The position numbers were made by a program, and so were the translations under genes. From Azospirillum cavernae (GTDB lineage: Bacteria > Pseudomonadota > Alphaproteobacteria > Azospirillales > Azospirillaceae), in assembly GCF_003590795.1 (NCBI RefSeq), contig NZ_QYUL01000005.1, forward strand, positions 515,289 through 579,288: a stretch of 64,000 bases of DNA, given 5' to 3'. This document shows, piece after piece, positions 23,249 to 32,820 of the stretch. A model generated the notes under the pieces. The model ran no database searches. It saw only the letters and a program-made list of their open reading frames with translations, and had not been told where the DNA came from. How positions within the stretch are numbered: position 1 is the first letter of the stretch; each line of letters begins with the position of its first letter.

Positions 23249-25456
23249 TCACCCAGCCGCGCCCGACATCCGTCGCCACAGCGCGTGATAGGCCCCTTCG
23301 ACATCCTTGGTGAATTGCACCGGATCCGACAGGGGCGACGCCCGCATCCGGGCGCGCAGGCCGCCCCGCAGCGCGCGCAGCCGCTCCACATCCCCAGCCA
23401 ACGCCACCGCCGTCTCGACATAGTCCGCGAGCGAGCGCGTCACCAAATCCTCCAAAGACACCGCGCGCAGCAGCGACGCGCCATAGCGGTCCAGCACCCG
23501 GTCCCCCGCCAGGGTGACAACCGGCACCCCCATCCACAGGGCTTGCGCCGTCGTGGTGACGCCGCCATAGGGGAAGCTGTCGAGATGGATGTCGATGCCG
23601 TTGAACGCGGCCATATGCTCGTCCACGCTGGCGGTCGGCCCGCGAACCTCAAGCTGCGGCCCCAGCGCCCGGCTCAACGCCCGTTGGTCGCTGACAGTGA
23701 CGTCCAGCGCCTTGACGATCAGGCGAGCCGTGGGAAGGCGGCGCAAAATCAACGCCCATGCCTCCAGGGTGGCCGCCGACAGCTTGCTCAGCGCGTTGAA
23801 ACTGCCGAAGGTGACGCGCCCCGTTTTGGCGACGGGCGGCTCCAGCGCCGGGGCGGGCGTCGGAGCGAGAGGCGAGTAATGGTAGCCGATGGGCAACCGC
23901 ATGACCTGTTCGGAAAAATCCGCGTCCCGCCCGACCGGAACCGTGGTTCCGTCCACCAGCACCGCATCCATCGCCGACAAGCCGGTGGTCGTCATCACCG
24001 GAAAATGGATCTGAAGCGGGGCCGGGCGCCGCGCCACGGTCAACAGCCGCGCGCTGTGTGAGGAAAAACCAGCGCCATCCACCAGAATGTCGATGGCGTC
24101 GGCGCGAATCACATCGGCCAACGCCGCGTTGTCCAACCCCGGCGCCCGGCGGAACAGCCCCGCCGCCGCCGCGTAACGCGCCAACAGCTCGTTGTCGTCA
24201 TCGCGGCCCAGGGAATAGACCACAATGGTGAAATCGGCGCTGTGATGCTCGACCAGCGGCAAACAGGTGAAGTCGTGCGTCAGGAAATTTTCGCACAGAT
24301 AGCCAACACGCAGCGGACGCCCCGCCGAAGACCGGGCGACGGGCGGCGGCGCCGCGCGCGTCAACGGCTCGGCATGGCGGTCCGCCCAACGCCGCGCCGC
24401 CGCCGTGATGACAACCGCCGGAGCGTTGGTCAGGTTGAGGGACAGAATCGCCGAGGCCTCATGCCCCGGATCGCCGCTCAACCCTGCGGCGCGGGCGTAC
24501 CATTCCGCCGCCTCCCCCGGCTCCCGCGCCCGCTCCAACGCGCGCGCCGCGCCCAGACACAGATCCACATTCGTCGGGTCGAGCGTCCAGCGCCACATCA
24601 GCGCGCGCATCCCCCGTTCGCGCTCCCGACAATCCAGCCAGGCCCGCGCCGCGCTGTCGAGCGCCGCCGGATGCGCCGGATCCAGCATGACCGCGTTGGC
24701 GAACGCCCGCGCCGCCTTCTCATAGGCGCTCACCGCGTGCCACGACACGCCAATGAACAAACACAGGTCGCGCGCCCGGTCTGCCCCAGCGGCCAGGGCC
24801 TGTCCCGCGATCAACCGCCACGCCTCGCCAAACAGCGCCAACGCCTCCGCATGGCCGCCGCCACATTGCCAGGACCGCCCACGGGCAAACAGGATGTCCG
24901 CCAAATTGTCGCGCAGATCCGGCGTGTCGAACCCACAGCCGAGCGCGGCGCGGTAACACCCCTCCGCCGCATCGTTTTGGCCAAGCCGTTGGAACGCGAC
25001 CCCCAATTGAGCCTGAACGACGCCGGAACCCGGCATCGCCGCCGCCGCAAGCGACAGCAGCCGACAGGCGGCGCGCGGGTCGCCGCCCTCAAGGCGCTGT
25101 TGCCCGGCCTGCCCAAGAATCTCCGGCATCCAAGGTTCCAGCCGATCCGCCGCGATCAGGGCGACGGCCTGACAGAGCCACACGACCTCGCCACGTCGGC
25201 CAAGCGCCATCAACAGCTTGGCGAGGTTTCCCACGCAATCGGGCCGGTCGGGGGCCAGCGCCACGGCCCGGCGCAACAGCGGTTCCGCCGCCTCCAGCCG
25301 CCCGGACTGCGCCAGCAGAAGCCCCAGCAGGTGCCACGCGTCCACCGTCGCCGGAGCGGCGTCGAGAATGCGGCGATGCAGCGTCTCCGCCTCGACGACG
25401 CGCCCCTGTTCCTGGTGATCCAACGCCGCCAACAGCGCGTCGCTTACGCTCGCCAT
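23249..25456 (-). CDS. TPR-containing GT41 (SPINDLY/OGT-like) glycosyltransferase
   Basis: This 735-residue protein has N-terminal TPR repeats (DAWHLLGLLLAQSGRLEAAE and several more to about residue 350) and a C-terminal GT41 domain (RPLRVGYLCENFLTHDFTCL; DSFPYGGVTTTAQALWMGVP). Such proteins transfer a sugar to Ser/Thr of target proteins, often flagellin. A His in NFLTHDF occupies the place of the conserved GT41 active-site histidine. The start is the ATG at 25456, which shares one base with the stop of the upstream paralogue (TGATG), so translation is coupled. The target protein is not encoded nearby. Confidence 0.85.
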   Translation of the reverse strand: MASVSDALLAALDHQEQGRVVEAETLHRRILDAAPATVDAWHLLGLLLAQSGRLEAAEPLLRRAVALAPDRPDCVGNLAKLLMALGRRGEVVWLCQAVALIAADRLEPWMPEILGQAGQQRLEGGDPRAACRLLSLAAAAMPGSGVVQAQLGVAFQRLGQNDAAEGCYRAALGCGFDTPDLRDNLADILFARGRSWQCGGGHAEALALFGEAWRLIAGQALAAGADRARDLCLFIGVSWHAVSAYEKAARAFANAVMLDPAHPAALDSAARAWLDCRERERGMRALMWRWTLDPTNVDLCLGAARALERAREPGEAAEWYARAAGLSGDPGHEASAILSLNLTNAPAVVITAAARRWADRHAEPLTRAAPPPVARSSAGRPLRVGYLCENFLTHDFTCLPLVEHHSADFTIVVYSLGRDDDNELLARYAAAAGLFRRAPGLDNAALADVIRADAIDILVDGAGFSSHSARLLTVARRPAPLQIHFPVMTTTGLSAMDAVLVDGTTVPVGRDADFSEQVMRLPIGYHYSPLAPTPAPALEPPVAKTGRVTFGSFNALSKLSAATLEAWALILRRLPTARLIVKALDVTVSDQRALSRALGPQLEVRGPTASVDEHMAAFNGIDIHLDSFPYGGVTTTAQALWMGVPVVTLAGDRVLDRYGASLLRAVSLEDLVTRSLADYVETAVALAGDVERLRALRGGLRARMRASPLSDPVQFTKDVEGAYHALWRRMSGAAG

Positions 25457-27855
25457 CACGCCCCCGCTTGCGCCCGTTCATGACAGAAGCGCCGCCAAAC
25501 CGTCCGATACAAGCGCTCGACCTGACGGGCGCGGCGGCGACCGTCGCACAGGGGGGACGCGGTCAGCCGGTCCCGCAGCGTCGCCCGCAGGTCCGAAAGA
25601 CGGGCCGGATCGCTCGCCAGCGCCTCGGCGATCGTCACATACTCGTCCTCGCAGGACGCAACCAGACCGTCCAAGCGCAAGGCGCGCAGCATCGACGCCG
25701 ACCAGCGGCTGACCATGGTGTCGCCCGGCAGGGTGATGACCGGAACGCCCATGACCAACGCCTCGAAGGTCGTCGTCGAACCGCAGAAGGGAAACGGATC
25801 CAGCGCGATGTCGATGCCGCTGTATCGGGCGAGGTGGGTGGCGGGCCGCTCCGCCTCCGCCGGGTCGGCCCACAACCGGGATGGATCGACCCCGCCCGCA
25901 CTCAACGCCGCGCGGATGCGGCCGACGCAAAGGTCGGAGCGGTAGGAATCCAGATATTTCAGCACCAGCCGCGCTTGCGGGATCCGCGCCATCAGCCTGG
26001 CCCACAGCCGCAACGTCTCGTCCGAAATTTTGGCCGGGTTGTTGAAGCAGCCAAAGCGGATCACCCCATCGGCCAGCATCGGCAACGGGCCGGGCGGCGG
26101 CGCGGCGGCTGGAATCGCCGCCACGTAAAAGCTGGGCAGGCGCAAGGGCCGTTCGGTGAAACGCTCCGCCCCATGGCGTGGCGTCATCGTCCGGTCGGTG
26201 ATGAGATAATCGATGGCCGACAGGCCGCTGGTCGCCGCGTCGTGAAGGCTGATCTGCACCGGAGCCGGCCGCAGGTGGCAGATGTGGGGGCGGTTGTTGT
26301 CGAAGCGGATCCCCAACGGAACCAGAATGTCCACGCCGTCCGCCCGCATCCGCGCGGCGACCGTCGAATCGTCCTGCCCGGTGATGTCGCGCCAGCCATC
26401 GGACAGGACGCGAAACCGCTCCGTCGTCGCGTCGGGTTCCAGAACATGGGCGTAGACGATGACCTCGAACCCGTCCCGGTCGCGATTCTCAAACAACGGC
26501 AGCAGGTTGCGCCCGATGGGCTGGAACGCCCGCAGGTCGGAGGTCAGATAGCCGATCCGCAAGCGGCGATCTGGGTCCAGGCGGTTGGCGAAGGGAAGCG
26601 GCGGCACGGCCAGCGGTGGAAAGGCGGCCTCCAGACGGCGGTGCAGCGCAAAGCGGCGTTCCGCGTCGACCCCGGGCACATAGAGGATCGACAGCATGGC
26701 CGCGCGGTGCCAATTGGCCCGATCCGCGCCAAACCGCAAGGCGCGCTCCAGCCACGCCGAACCAAGGCGGGCGAAGCCAAGCCCGGTCACCAGCGCGCCC
26801 AGACTGTGCAGGGGATCGCCCAGATCCGGGGCCAGCGCCACCACCCGCCGCAGCAGCGCCAAGGCGCCGTCGCGATCCGACTGTTCGATGAGCGCTTGGG
26901 CAAGATTGTAGAGGATGACCGGGTCATCCGGCGCCCGCCGCGCCAGCGCCGTCAAGCGCTGTTCCGCCGCCGCCACCTCTTTGCGGGCAAGCAGCAGGAC
27001 GGCCAGGGTCAAGCCGCTGTCGCGGTCGCCCGGTTCCAGGGCTTCCGCCCACAGCAAGGCGCGCTCCGCCACGCCGCTTTGCCCTTGGCGCCGGGCGATG
27101 TCCCCCAACCGGCGGTAGGGCGACGGGTCATCCGGGCGCAGCGCCGCTTGACGTTGGAACAGCGCGGCGGCCTCGGCCAGACACCCTGAATCGACGCGAA
27201 TTTGCCCCAAGGCGCCCCACACCAGGGCGAATTGCGGATCCCGGTCCAGCGCTTGGCGAAAATGGTCCGCCGCCTGCGCCGCGCGGCCCTGCCGTTGCCG
27301 GACCAACGCCAGATTGGCCTGCACAAGCGCCGAGGTCGGATCGCGCTCCGCCGCCCGCTCCAGCAGCGCCACCGCTTGGTCCTCCAAGCCATCAACACGG
27401 CTGAGCGCCAGCGCCAGCCCAGTCAACGCCTCCAGACTGACCGCCGCTGAATTGGACAGGACCAGACAGGCCAATTCCCGCGCCTCGGCCGCCGCCCCTT
27501 GCGCGGCGCGCAGCGCGCCAAGTCGGGACGCGGCCTCAACATTGCCGGGTTGCAGGGTCAGACTGTGGGCGTCATGCCGCCCGGCGCCGTCCTTGTCCGC
27601 GTCGGCCCGCAGAATGTTCGCCATATTTCCGTGAAAATCTGGCCGCGCCGGGGCCAGCGCCACCGCCCGCGCGATCCGCCGCCGCGCCCCGGCGACATCC
27701 CCGGTCATGCCGCACAGCACGCCCAGCAGATGGTGCGCGTCGGCCTGCTCAGGATCCGCGTCAAGAATGCGCTGGTACAGGAGTCTCGCTTCGCCAACCC
27801 GCCCCGCCTGATGCAGATCCAGGGCCATCACAAGCGCTTCGCCGATGCTCGCCAT
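25456..27855 (-). CDS. TPR-containing GT41 (SPINDLY/OGT-like) protein, upstream paralogue
   Basis: This 799-residue protein has a longer TPR array (roughly residues 5-380) and a C-terminal GT41 domain: APVQISLHDAATSGLSAIDY and DPFPFCGSTTTFEALVMGVP are close to OGT signatures. Where most relatives have a conserved His (pattern D-F-R-x-H) this one reads TSDLRAFQPIG, apparently with Phe, so activity may be altered; the alignment was made by eye. The ATG at 27855 was chosen because the sequence after it matches the paralogue's start (MASIGEALVMALDLHQAGRV against MASVSDALLAALDHQEQGRV). The ribosome site is poor. Confidence 0.82.
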   Translation of the reverse strand: MASIGEALVMALDLHQAGRVGEARLLYQRILDADPEQADAHHLLGVLCGMTGDVAGARRRIARAVALAPARPDFHGNMANILRADADKDGAGRHDAHSLTLQPGNVEAASRLGALRAAQGAAAEARELACLVLSNSAAVSLEALTGLALALSRVDGLEDQAVALLERAAERDPTSALVQANLALVRQRQGRAAQAADHFRQALDRDPQFALVWGALGQIRVDSGCLAEAAALFQRQAALRPDDPSPYRRLGDIARRQGQSGVAERALLWAEALEPGDRDSGLTLAVLLLARKEVAAAEQRLTALARRAPDDPVILYNLAQALIEQSDRDGALALLRRVVALAPDLGDPLHSLGALVTGLGFARLGSAWLERALRFGADRANWHRAAMLSILYVPGVDAERRFALHRRLEAAFPPLAVPPLPFANRLDPDRRLRIGYLTSDLRAFQPIGRNLLPLFENRDRDGFEVIVYAHVLEPDATTERFRVLSDGWRDITGQDDSTVAARMRADGVDILVPLGIRFDNNRPHICHLRPAPVQISLHDAATSGLSAIDYLITDRTMTPRHGAERFTERPLRLPSFYVAAIPAAAPPPGPLPMLADGVIRFGCFNNPAKISDETLRLWARLMARIPQARLVLKYLDSYRSDLCVGRIRAALSAGGVDPSRLWADPAEAERPATHLARYSGIDIALDPFPFCGSTTTFEALVMGVPVITLPGDTMVSRWSASMLRALRLDGLVASCEDEYVTIAEALASDPARLSDLRATLRDRLTASPLCDGRRRARQVERLYRTVWRRFCHERAQAGA

Positions 27856-27967
27856 CAAACAATCCGTGAGTGGCCCCGGCGACGCGCAAGGGAACGACAC
27901 CCGGCATATCAATGGAAACAGCGAAGCCCGTCAACGCCCAGACACGCCAACGCCCGGCCCGGCGCCG

Positions 27968-30025
27968 TTACGCGGCCACCGTCCGGTTGCTCATGAAGGC
28001 CGCGAACATCTCCGCCGGCAAGGGGCGGCTGATGAGATAACCCTGAATGCAGGTGCAGCGCTGTTCCCGCAAGATCGCCGCCTGTTCCCAGGTCTCCACC
28101 CCTTCGGCGATGGTGTCGAAGCCCAGGCTTTCGGCAAGATTCACAATGGTTCCGACAATCGCCGGATCGGTGGACGACTTGACGATGTCGCGGACGAAGC
28201 TGCGGTCAATCTTCAGCGTGTCGATGGGGAAGCGCTTGAGATAGGCGAGCGACGAATAGCCGGTGCCGAAATCATCAATGGACAAGCGGACGCCGATGTC
28301 CTTCAGGCCATTCAGGATCGTCACCGCCTTTTCGATGTCGCCAATCATCGCCCCTTCGGTCAGCTCCAACTCCAGCCGGTCCGGCTGAATGCCCGACGCC
28401 TCGACGACGCTGCGGACGAAGCCGACCAGCCGCGCGTCCTGGAACTGGCGCGGCGACAGGTTGACCGACACCGAGGGAATCGGAATGCCCTGCTTGGTCC
28501 ACAGCGCCAGTTGGCGACAGGCTTCCATGAAGGTCCAGGCGCCGATCTCCCAGATCAGGCCGGTGTCCTCGGCCAGCGGAATGAACTCCGCCGGGCTGAC
28601 CATGCCGCGCACCGGGTGGAGCCAGCGGATCAGCGCCTCCGCCCCGATCACCCGGTCGGTCGCCAGATCGATCTTGGGTTGGTAATGCAGCTCGAACTCT
28701 TCGCCGCCGCTGGCCCGGCGCAGATCACTTTCCAGCCCCAGCGAGAAGCCCGACCGTTCGCGCATCCCGCCATCGTAGAACACGAACTTGTGCTCCGGGT
28801 TGCGCTTGGCGTGATACATGGCCAGATCGGCGTTGCGCAGAAGCTGGTCCGCCGTTTCACCGTCGTCGGGGTAGAAGGCCAGCCCGATGGACGCGCCGCA
28901 GAAAAGCTCTTGATTGTGGACGCCGAACGGCTCGTCCATCGAGTAAAGGACCTTCTCGACCAGCCGGGCGCCGGCCGAACGGTCGGCGGCGTCGGGGGCG
29001 ACGATCAGGAACTCGTCGCCGCCCAGGCGGCCAACCGTGTCGGTCATCCGCGTGCAGTTGCGCAGCCGCCGCGCCACCAGCTTCAACAAATCATCCCCGG
29101 CGTGATGGCCGAGCGTGTCGTTGACCTGTTTGAAGCGGTTGAGGTCGAGGAAGGCGACCGCCACCTTGCTGTGGTTGCGCTGGGCGCGCGCAATCGCCTC
29201 TTCCAGCCGTTCGCAGACCAGCCAGCGGTTGGGCAGGTCGGTCAGCCGGTCGAAGCTGGCCTGATAGCGGATCTGGTGCTCTTGGGACTTGCGCTGGCTG
29301 ATGTCGGCGATGGTGAGCACGTAATGCTCCAGCACGCCGCTGGGCGCGCGCACCGACGTCACCGACAGGGCGGCGGCGAAGGCGTCGCCGGAATGGCGGA
29401 AGCTGGTCACTTCGCCCTGCCAGCGCCCGGCCTGCCGCGCGGTGGTCCAGATGGAATCGATGAAGGTCCGCTCGTGCGAGCCGGGGGCGAACAGGACCAG
29501 CGGGCGGCGCAGCAACTCCTCGCGCTGAAAGCCGGTGGTGATCTCATAGGCCGGGTTGATGGCCTGGACCGTCAATTCCGGATCAACAATCAGGATGCCG
29601 TCGGCGACGCTGTCGAACACGGTGGCGAGCAGCCGGATTTTCTCCTCATGCTGCTTGCGCTCGGTGATGTCCTGAACGGTGCCTTCGTAAAAGCGGATGC
29701 GCCCGGCGGCGTCGCGCACGCAGCGCGCGCTTTCGGCGATCCAGATGATCGTGCCGTCGCGGCGGAAAACCCGGGCCTCAAAGGAATGGACCGTGTCCTT
29801 GCGGGCCATCAGATCGGCGAAGGCTTCGCGCTTGCCGGGGTCCACATAAAGCTGACCGGCGATGTCGGTCAGGTTGGCGATCAAATCATCGGGGGAGCTG
29901 TAACCGTAAATCTCAGCCAGGGCCGAGTTGACGCGCAAATAGCGACCGTCCGTCGTCGTTTGATAAATGCCCTCCACGGCATTTTCGAAGATGCTGCGGT
30001 ACTGCTCTTCCGTCTCATGACTCAT
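27968..30025 (-). CDS. PAS-PAS-GGDEF-EAL cyclic-di-GMP signalling protein
   Basis: This 685-residue cytoplasmic protein has two N-terminal PAS domains (about residues 8-125, with FENAVEGIYQTTTDGRYLRV, and 135-250), a GGDEF diguanylate cyclase domain and an EAL phosphodiesterase domain. GGDEF is intact (VGRLGGDEFLIV) and the inhibitory RxxD site (RMTD) lies five residues before it. EAL is intact (GAEALIRW), with DFGTGYSSLAYLKRFP and LKIDRSFV. Both activities are therefore possible. There is no membrane segment, so the PAS domains probably sense a cytoplasmic signal such as redox state or oxygen. It begins at the ATG at 30025 and is transcribed alone or with the GT41 pair downstream. Confidence 0.93.
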   Translation of the reverse strand: MSHETEEQYRSIFENAVEGIYQTTTDGRYLRVNSALAEIYGYSSPDDLIANLTDIAGQLYVDPGKREAFADLMARKDTVHSFEARVFRRDGTIIWIAESARCVRDAAGRIRFYEGTVQDITERKQHEEKIRLLATVFDSVADGILIVDPELTVQAINPAYEITTGFQREELLRRPLVLFAPGSHERTFIDSIWTTARQAGRWQGEVTSFRHSGDAFAAALSVTSVRAPSGVLEHYVLTIADISQRKSQEHQIRYQASFDRLTDLPNRWLVCERLEEAIARAQRNHSKVAVAFLDLNRFKQVNDTLGHHAGDDLLKLVARRLRNCTRMTDTVGRLGGDEFLIVAPDAADRSAGARLVEKVLYSMDEPFGVHNQELFCGASIGLAFYPDDGETADQLLRNADLAMYHAKRNPEHKFVFYDGGMRERSGFSLGLESDLRRASGGEEFELHYQPKIDLATDRVIGAEALIRWLHPVRGMVSPAEFIPLAEDTGLIWEIGAWTFMEACRQLALWTKQGIPIPSVSVNLSPRQFQDARLVGFVRSVVEASGIQPDRLELELTEGAMIGDIEKAVTILNGLKDIGVRLSIDDFGTGYSSLAYLKRFPIDTLKIDRSFVRDIVKSSTDPAIVGTIVNLAESLGFDTIAEGVETWEQAAILREQRCTCIQGYLISRPLPAEMFAAFMSNRTVAA

Positions 30026-30428
30026 TGTGCGCGCCTCTTCCGACGCCAAGCCTGAACCGCCTGGAAACAACATCTCGCCACTCAAACATACGATTGTGAA
30101 CAGTCCAACTTTTACCGCACCGCAGAAAAGTAGATGCCGACCCGCCGAAACCCGTCAAGCCCGATCTCAGGGACTGTCGCACACCACGCGTCAAAATATA
30201 ACAGGAATGTAACCTAATGGGCATAGTCCCATTAGGGAATTGATTTTATTGGAATTAAAAATCGATCCCCAAAAAAGCGCCGGAAGGGACAGGATGGGCA
30301 AAACCGTTCAGCCGGTCATTTTCATCCTGTCTTCCGATGCCCGCGCGACATGTTCCTGCACAAGGCCGTCACAGGCCCTGACCGCAGCCAGACTTTAGCC
30401 TTGGCTCCTTGGGCCGAGTCGCGTTCAA
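30026..30428. other. 403-base AT-richer intergenic region
   Basis: No supported gene lies here. The stretch around 30195-30280 is markedly AT-rich and carries the inverted repeat listed separately. It should contain the promoter of the cyclic-di-GMP gene. The 3' side up to 30428 shows nothing I can name. Confidence 0.4.
30213..30236. promoter_or_regulatory. Inverted repeat CCTAATGGG-N6-CCCATTAGG
   Basis: This is a perfect nine-base inverted repeat with a six-base spacer, upstream of the PAS-GGDEF-EAL gene and inside an AT-rich tract. It looks like a regulator binding site; no T tract follows to make it a terminator. Confidence 0.5.
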
Positions 30429-30608
30429 TCAGTGGCCGTGGCTCAGCTTGACGCCGTCCTTCAGAACATAAGCGCGCGAGCAATAGGGGCACTCGACGCG
30501 GCCTTCATGGTCCAGGGTCAGATACACCAGCGGATGGCCAAGCGCCCCTCCCCCGCCGTCGCACCCAACGGTCGCGGTTTCCACGGTAATCGTCTCGGTC
30601 GGCTGCAT
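30429..30608 (-). CDS. Small zinc-finger protein (CHCC type)
   Basis: This 59-residue protein contains the zf-CHCC pattern: Cys in VGCDGG, His in ALGHPLVYL, and the pair in VECPYCSRAYVLKDG. In mitochondria the related domain is a complex I accessory subunit (NDUFS6); in alphaproteobacteria small stand-alone versions of unknown function are common. The ATG at 30608 has GAGG nine bases upstream and is preferred to methionines further up. It is divergent from the ABC ATPase at 30785. Confidence 0.85.
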   Translation of the reverse strand: MQPTETITVETATVGCDGGGGALGHPLVYLTLDHEGRVECPYCSRAYVLKDGVKLSHGH

Positions 30609-30784
30609 GGCGATCATCCTCTGTTTTGACAGGCGCGCGCGATCACGCCATCGTGGGAGCGCCCGTTGCGACGAGCCTCGAACACGGAACTGCCCGCGCG
30701 GGCCGGATGATACCCATCGCGCGGCGCGGATCAACGGGATTGACTCGGTTTCCTGCAACTCCACCAGAATGGTCTTGAAGACAC

Positions 30785-31792
30785 ATGGTCGCGCACCCCT
30801 CCCTATCGGGCGTCCCCGCCCCGGTCGATCTTCCGGCGAACGCGGTTGAACTTCGCGGTCTGACCAAGATTTACCAGCCGACCGGCAAAGCTGGCCCCAA
30901 GCACGCGCTGAAGGGGATCGACCTCGCCATTCCGCGCGGCTCTCTGTTCGGATTGCTGGGTCCCAACGGGGCCGGAAAATCCACCATGATCAACATTCTG
31001 GCCGGGTTGGTGAACAAGACCGGCGGAACCGCCCGGATTTGGGGGCATGAGGTGGAGGACGACCCACGCCGCGCCCGCGCGTCCATCGGCGTGGTTCCCC
31101 AAGAGCTGAACATGGATCCCTTCTTCACCCCGCGCGAAATGCTGGAGCTGCAAGCCGGGCTGTATGGCGTGCCCACGCGTGAGCGGCGGACGGACGAGCT
31201 GCTCGACGCCGTCGGGCTGGCCGACAAGGCCGACGCCCACGCCCGTTCGCTGTCGGGCGGCATGAAACGCCGCCTGATGGTCGCCAAGGCGATGGTCCAC
31301 ACCCCGCCAGTTCTGATTCTGGACGAGCCGACCGCCGGGGTGGACGTGGAGCTGCGCCGCCAGCTTTGGGACTATGTCCGCACGCTGAACCGGGCCGGAA
31401 CCACGGTTCTGCTGACCACGCATTATCTTCAGGAGGCCGAAGAGCTGTGCGACACCATCGCCATCATCAACCATGGCGAGATGGTGGCCTGCGAACCAAC
31501 CTCCACCCTGCTGCGCCGGATCGACAACAAGGCGCTGTGTCTGACGCTGGACCGCGATCTGACCGCCGCCCCGGCGGCCCTGAGCGGCTTCACCGTGGAG
31601 CTGCCGACGCCCCGGCGTCTGGTCATCCGTTATCAGCCCAGTCGGCAACGGGCCGACGCCATTCTCAACGCCCTCGTCGCCTCGGGGCTGGGCATCGTGG
31701 ACGTCTCAACCGAGGAATCCAATCTGGAGGACATCTTCCTGCAATTGACGGGTGGCGCGCATGGCGGCCATGGAACGACCCACGCCGCGTAA
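30785..31792 (+). CDS. ABC-2 type exporter ATPase without an adjacent permease
   Basis: This 335-residue ATPase has Walker A GPNGAGKST, signature LSGGMKRR, Walker B VLILDEPTAGVDVE and the switch His in LLTTHYLQEAEE. It resembles the YadG/CcmA group that drives ABC-2 exporters, with a C-terminal accessory region to residue 335. The usual membrane partner is not next to it: the following gene, overlapping by 32 bases, encodes a lipoprotein hydrolase. The permease must be encoded elsewhere, so the exported compound is unknown. Confidence 0.9.
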   Translation: MVAHPSLSGVPAPVDLPANAVELRGLTKIYQPTGKAGPKHALKGIDLAIPRGSLFGLLGPNGAGKSTMINILAGLVNKTGGTARIWGHEVEDDPRRARASIGVVPQELNMDPFFTPREMLELQAGLYGVPTRERRTDELLDAVGLADKADAHARSLSGGMKRRLMVAKAMVHTPPVLILDEPTAGVDVELRRQLWDYVRTLNRAGTTVLLTTHYLQEAEELCDTIAIINHGEMVACEPTSTLLRRIDNKALCLTLDRDLTAAPAALSGFTVELPTPRRLVIRYQPSRQRADAILNALVASGLGIVDVSTEESNLEDIFLQLTGGAHGGHGTTHAA

Positions 31793-32807
31793 CCGGCTGG
31801 CGGCGCTGGCCCAAGCGTCGACTGTTGGAGCCGCTCTGCTGCTGGGCGGCGGCCTGCTCAGCGGCTGCGCGGGCCGTCAGCAACCGATGGGGCCGGCGGT
31901 GGTCGCCCCCAGCCTGGACGAGCACGCTCTGACCGCCGCCGATGGCTACGCGCTGCCGATCCGCTCGTGGTTGCCGGAGATCGTCCCGCCGCGCGCGGTG
32001 ATCCTGGCGCTTCACGGCTTCAACGACTATTCCAACGCCTTTGACGGCGCCGGGCGGCGTTGGGCGGCGCAGGGAATCGCCACCTACGCCTATGACCAAC
32101 GCGGCTTCGGGGCCAGCGCCGACACCGGCGTTTGGCCGGGAACCTCGACTCTGGTCGCCGATCTGAAAACAGCGGTGGCGCAACTCCTCCGCCGTCACCC
32201 GGATCGCCCGCTGTTCCTGCTGGGGGAGAGCATGGGCGGGGCGGTGGCCTTGACGGCGCTGACCGACGAGACCACCCCTCTGGCGGTCGATGGCGCCATC
32301 CTGGTCGCCCCCGCCGTCTGGGGCCGGGACAGCATGGGGTTCGTTCCCCGCGCGGCGCTGTGGCTTAGCAACGCGGTGGTTCCCGGCATGGTGGTTCACC
32401 CGCCCCGCGATCTGGGCATTGAGCCGTCGGACAATCTGCCGATGCTGCGCGCGTTGGGACGCGACCCGCTGGTCATCAAGGGCGCGCGAATCGATGCGCT
32501 GGCCGGGTTGACCGATCTGATGGATAAGGCGCTGGCCGCCTGCCGACGTCTGGACGCGCCCGCGCTGGTTCTCTATGGCGCGCATGAGCAGGTGTTGCCG
32601 CCCCGCCCGGTGGAGCGCGCGTTGGCCGCCTTCGAGGCCAGCGGACGGCACGTCGTGGCCGTTTATCCCGACGGCTACCACATGCTTTTGCGGGATCGTC
32701 AGGGCAACGTGGTGATCGACGACGTCGCCGGTTGGATCGGCGATCCCAAGAAATCGCTGCTGAGCGGGGCGGAGCGCCACCCGCGCAAACTGTTGGCGGC
32801 ACAGTGA
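31761..32807 (+). CDS. Lipoprotein alpha/beta hydrolase (lysophospholipase-like)
   Basis: This 348-residue hydrolase of the monoacylglycerol-lipase/PldB type has the nucleophile elbow GESMGGAVAL, the oxyanion-hole segment LALHGFNDYSNAF and a late His in GYHMLLRD. The N-terminus carries a lipoprotein signal with lipobox LLSGC (Cys about residue 36), so it is probably anchored in the inner or outer membrane facing the periplasm. ATGs at 31761 and 31770 are both possible; the first was taken. It overlaps the end of the ABC ATPase and is probably co-translated with it. A role in membrane-lipid turnover is inference. Confidence 0.86.
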   Translation: MAAMERPTPRNRLAALAQASTVGAALLLGGGLLSGCAGRQQPMGPAVVAPSLDEHALTAADGYALPIRSWLPEIVPPRAVILALHGFNDYSNAFDGAGRRWAAQGIATYAYDQRGFGASADTGVWPGTSTLVADLKTAVAQLLRRHPDRPLFLLGESMGGAVALTALTDETTPLAVDGAILVAPAVWGRDSMGFVPRAALWLSNAVVPGMVVHPPRDLGIEPSDNLPMLRALGRDPLVIKGARIDALAGLTDLMDKALAACRRLDAPALVLYGAHEQVLPPRPVERALAAFEASGRHVVAVYPDGYHMLLRDRQGNVVIDDVAGWIGDPKKSLLSGAERHPRKLLAAQ

Positions 32808-32820
32808 GTCGCCAACAGTT

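Noticed and set aside
27845..30055. A 736-codon plus-strand frame opposite the PAS-GGDEF-EAL gene
   Set aside because: The opposite strand has intact GGDEF and EAL motifs. The long frame is a codon-bias artefact.
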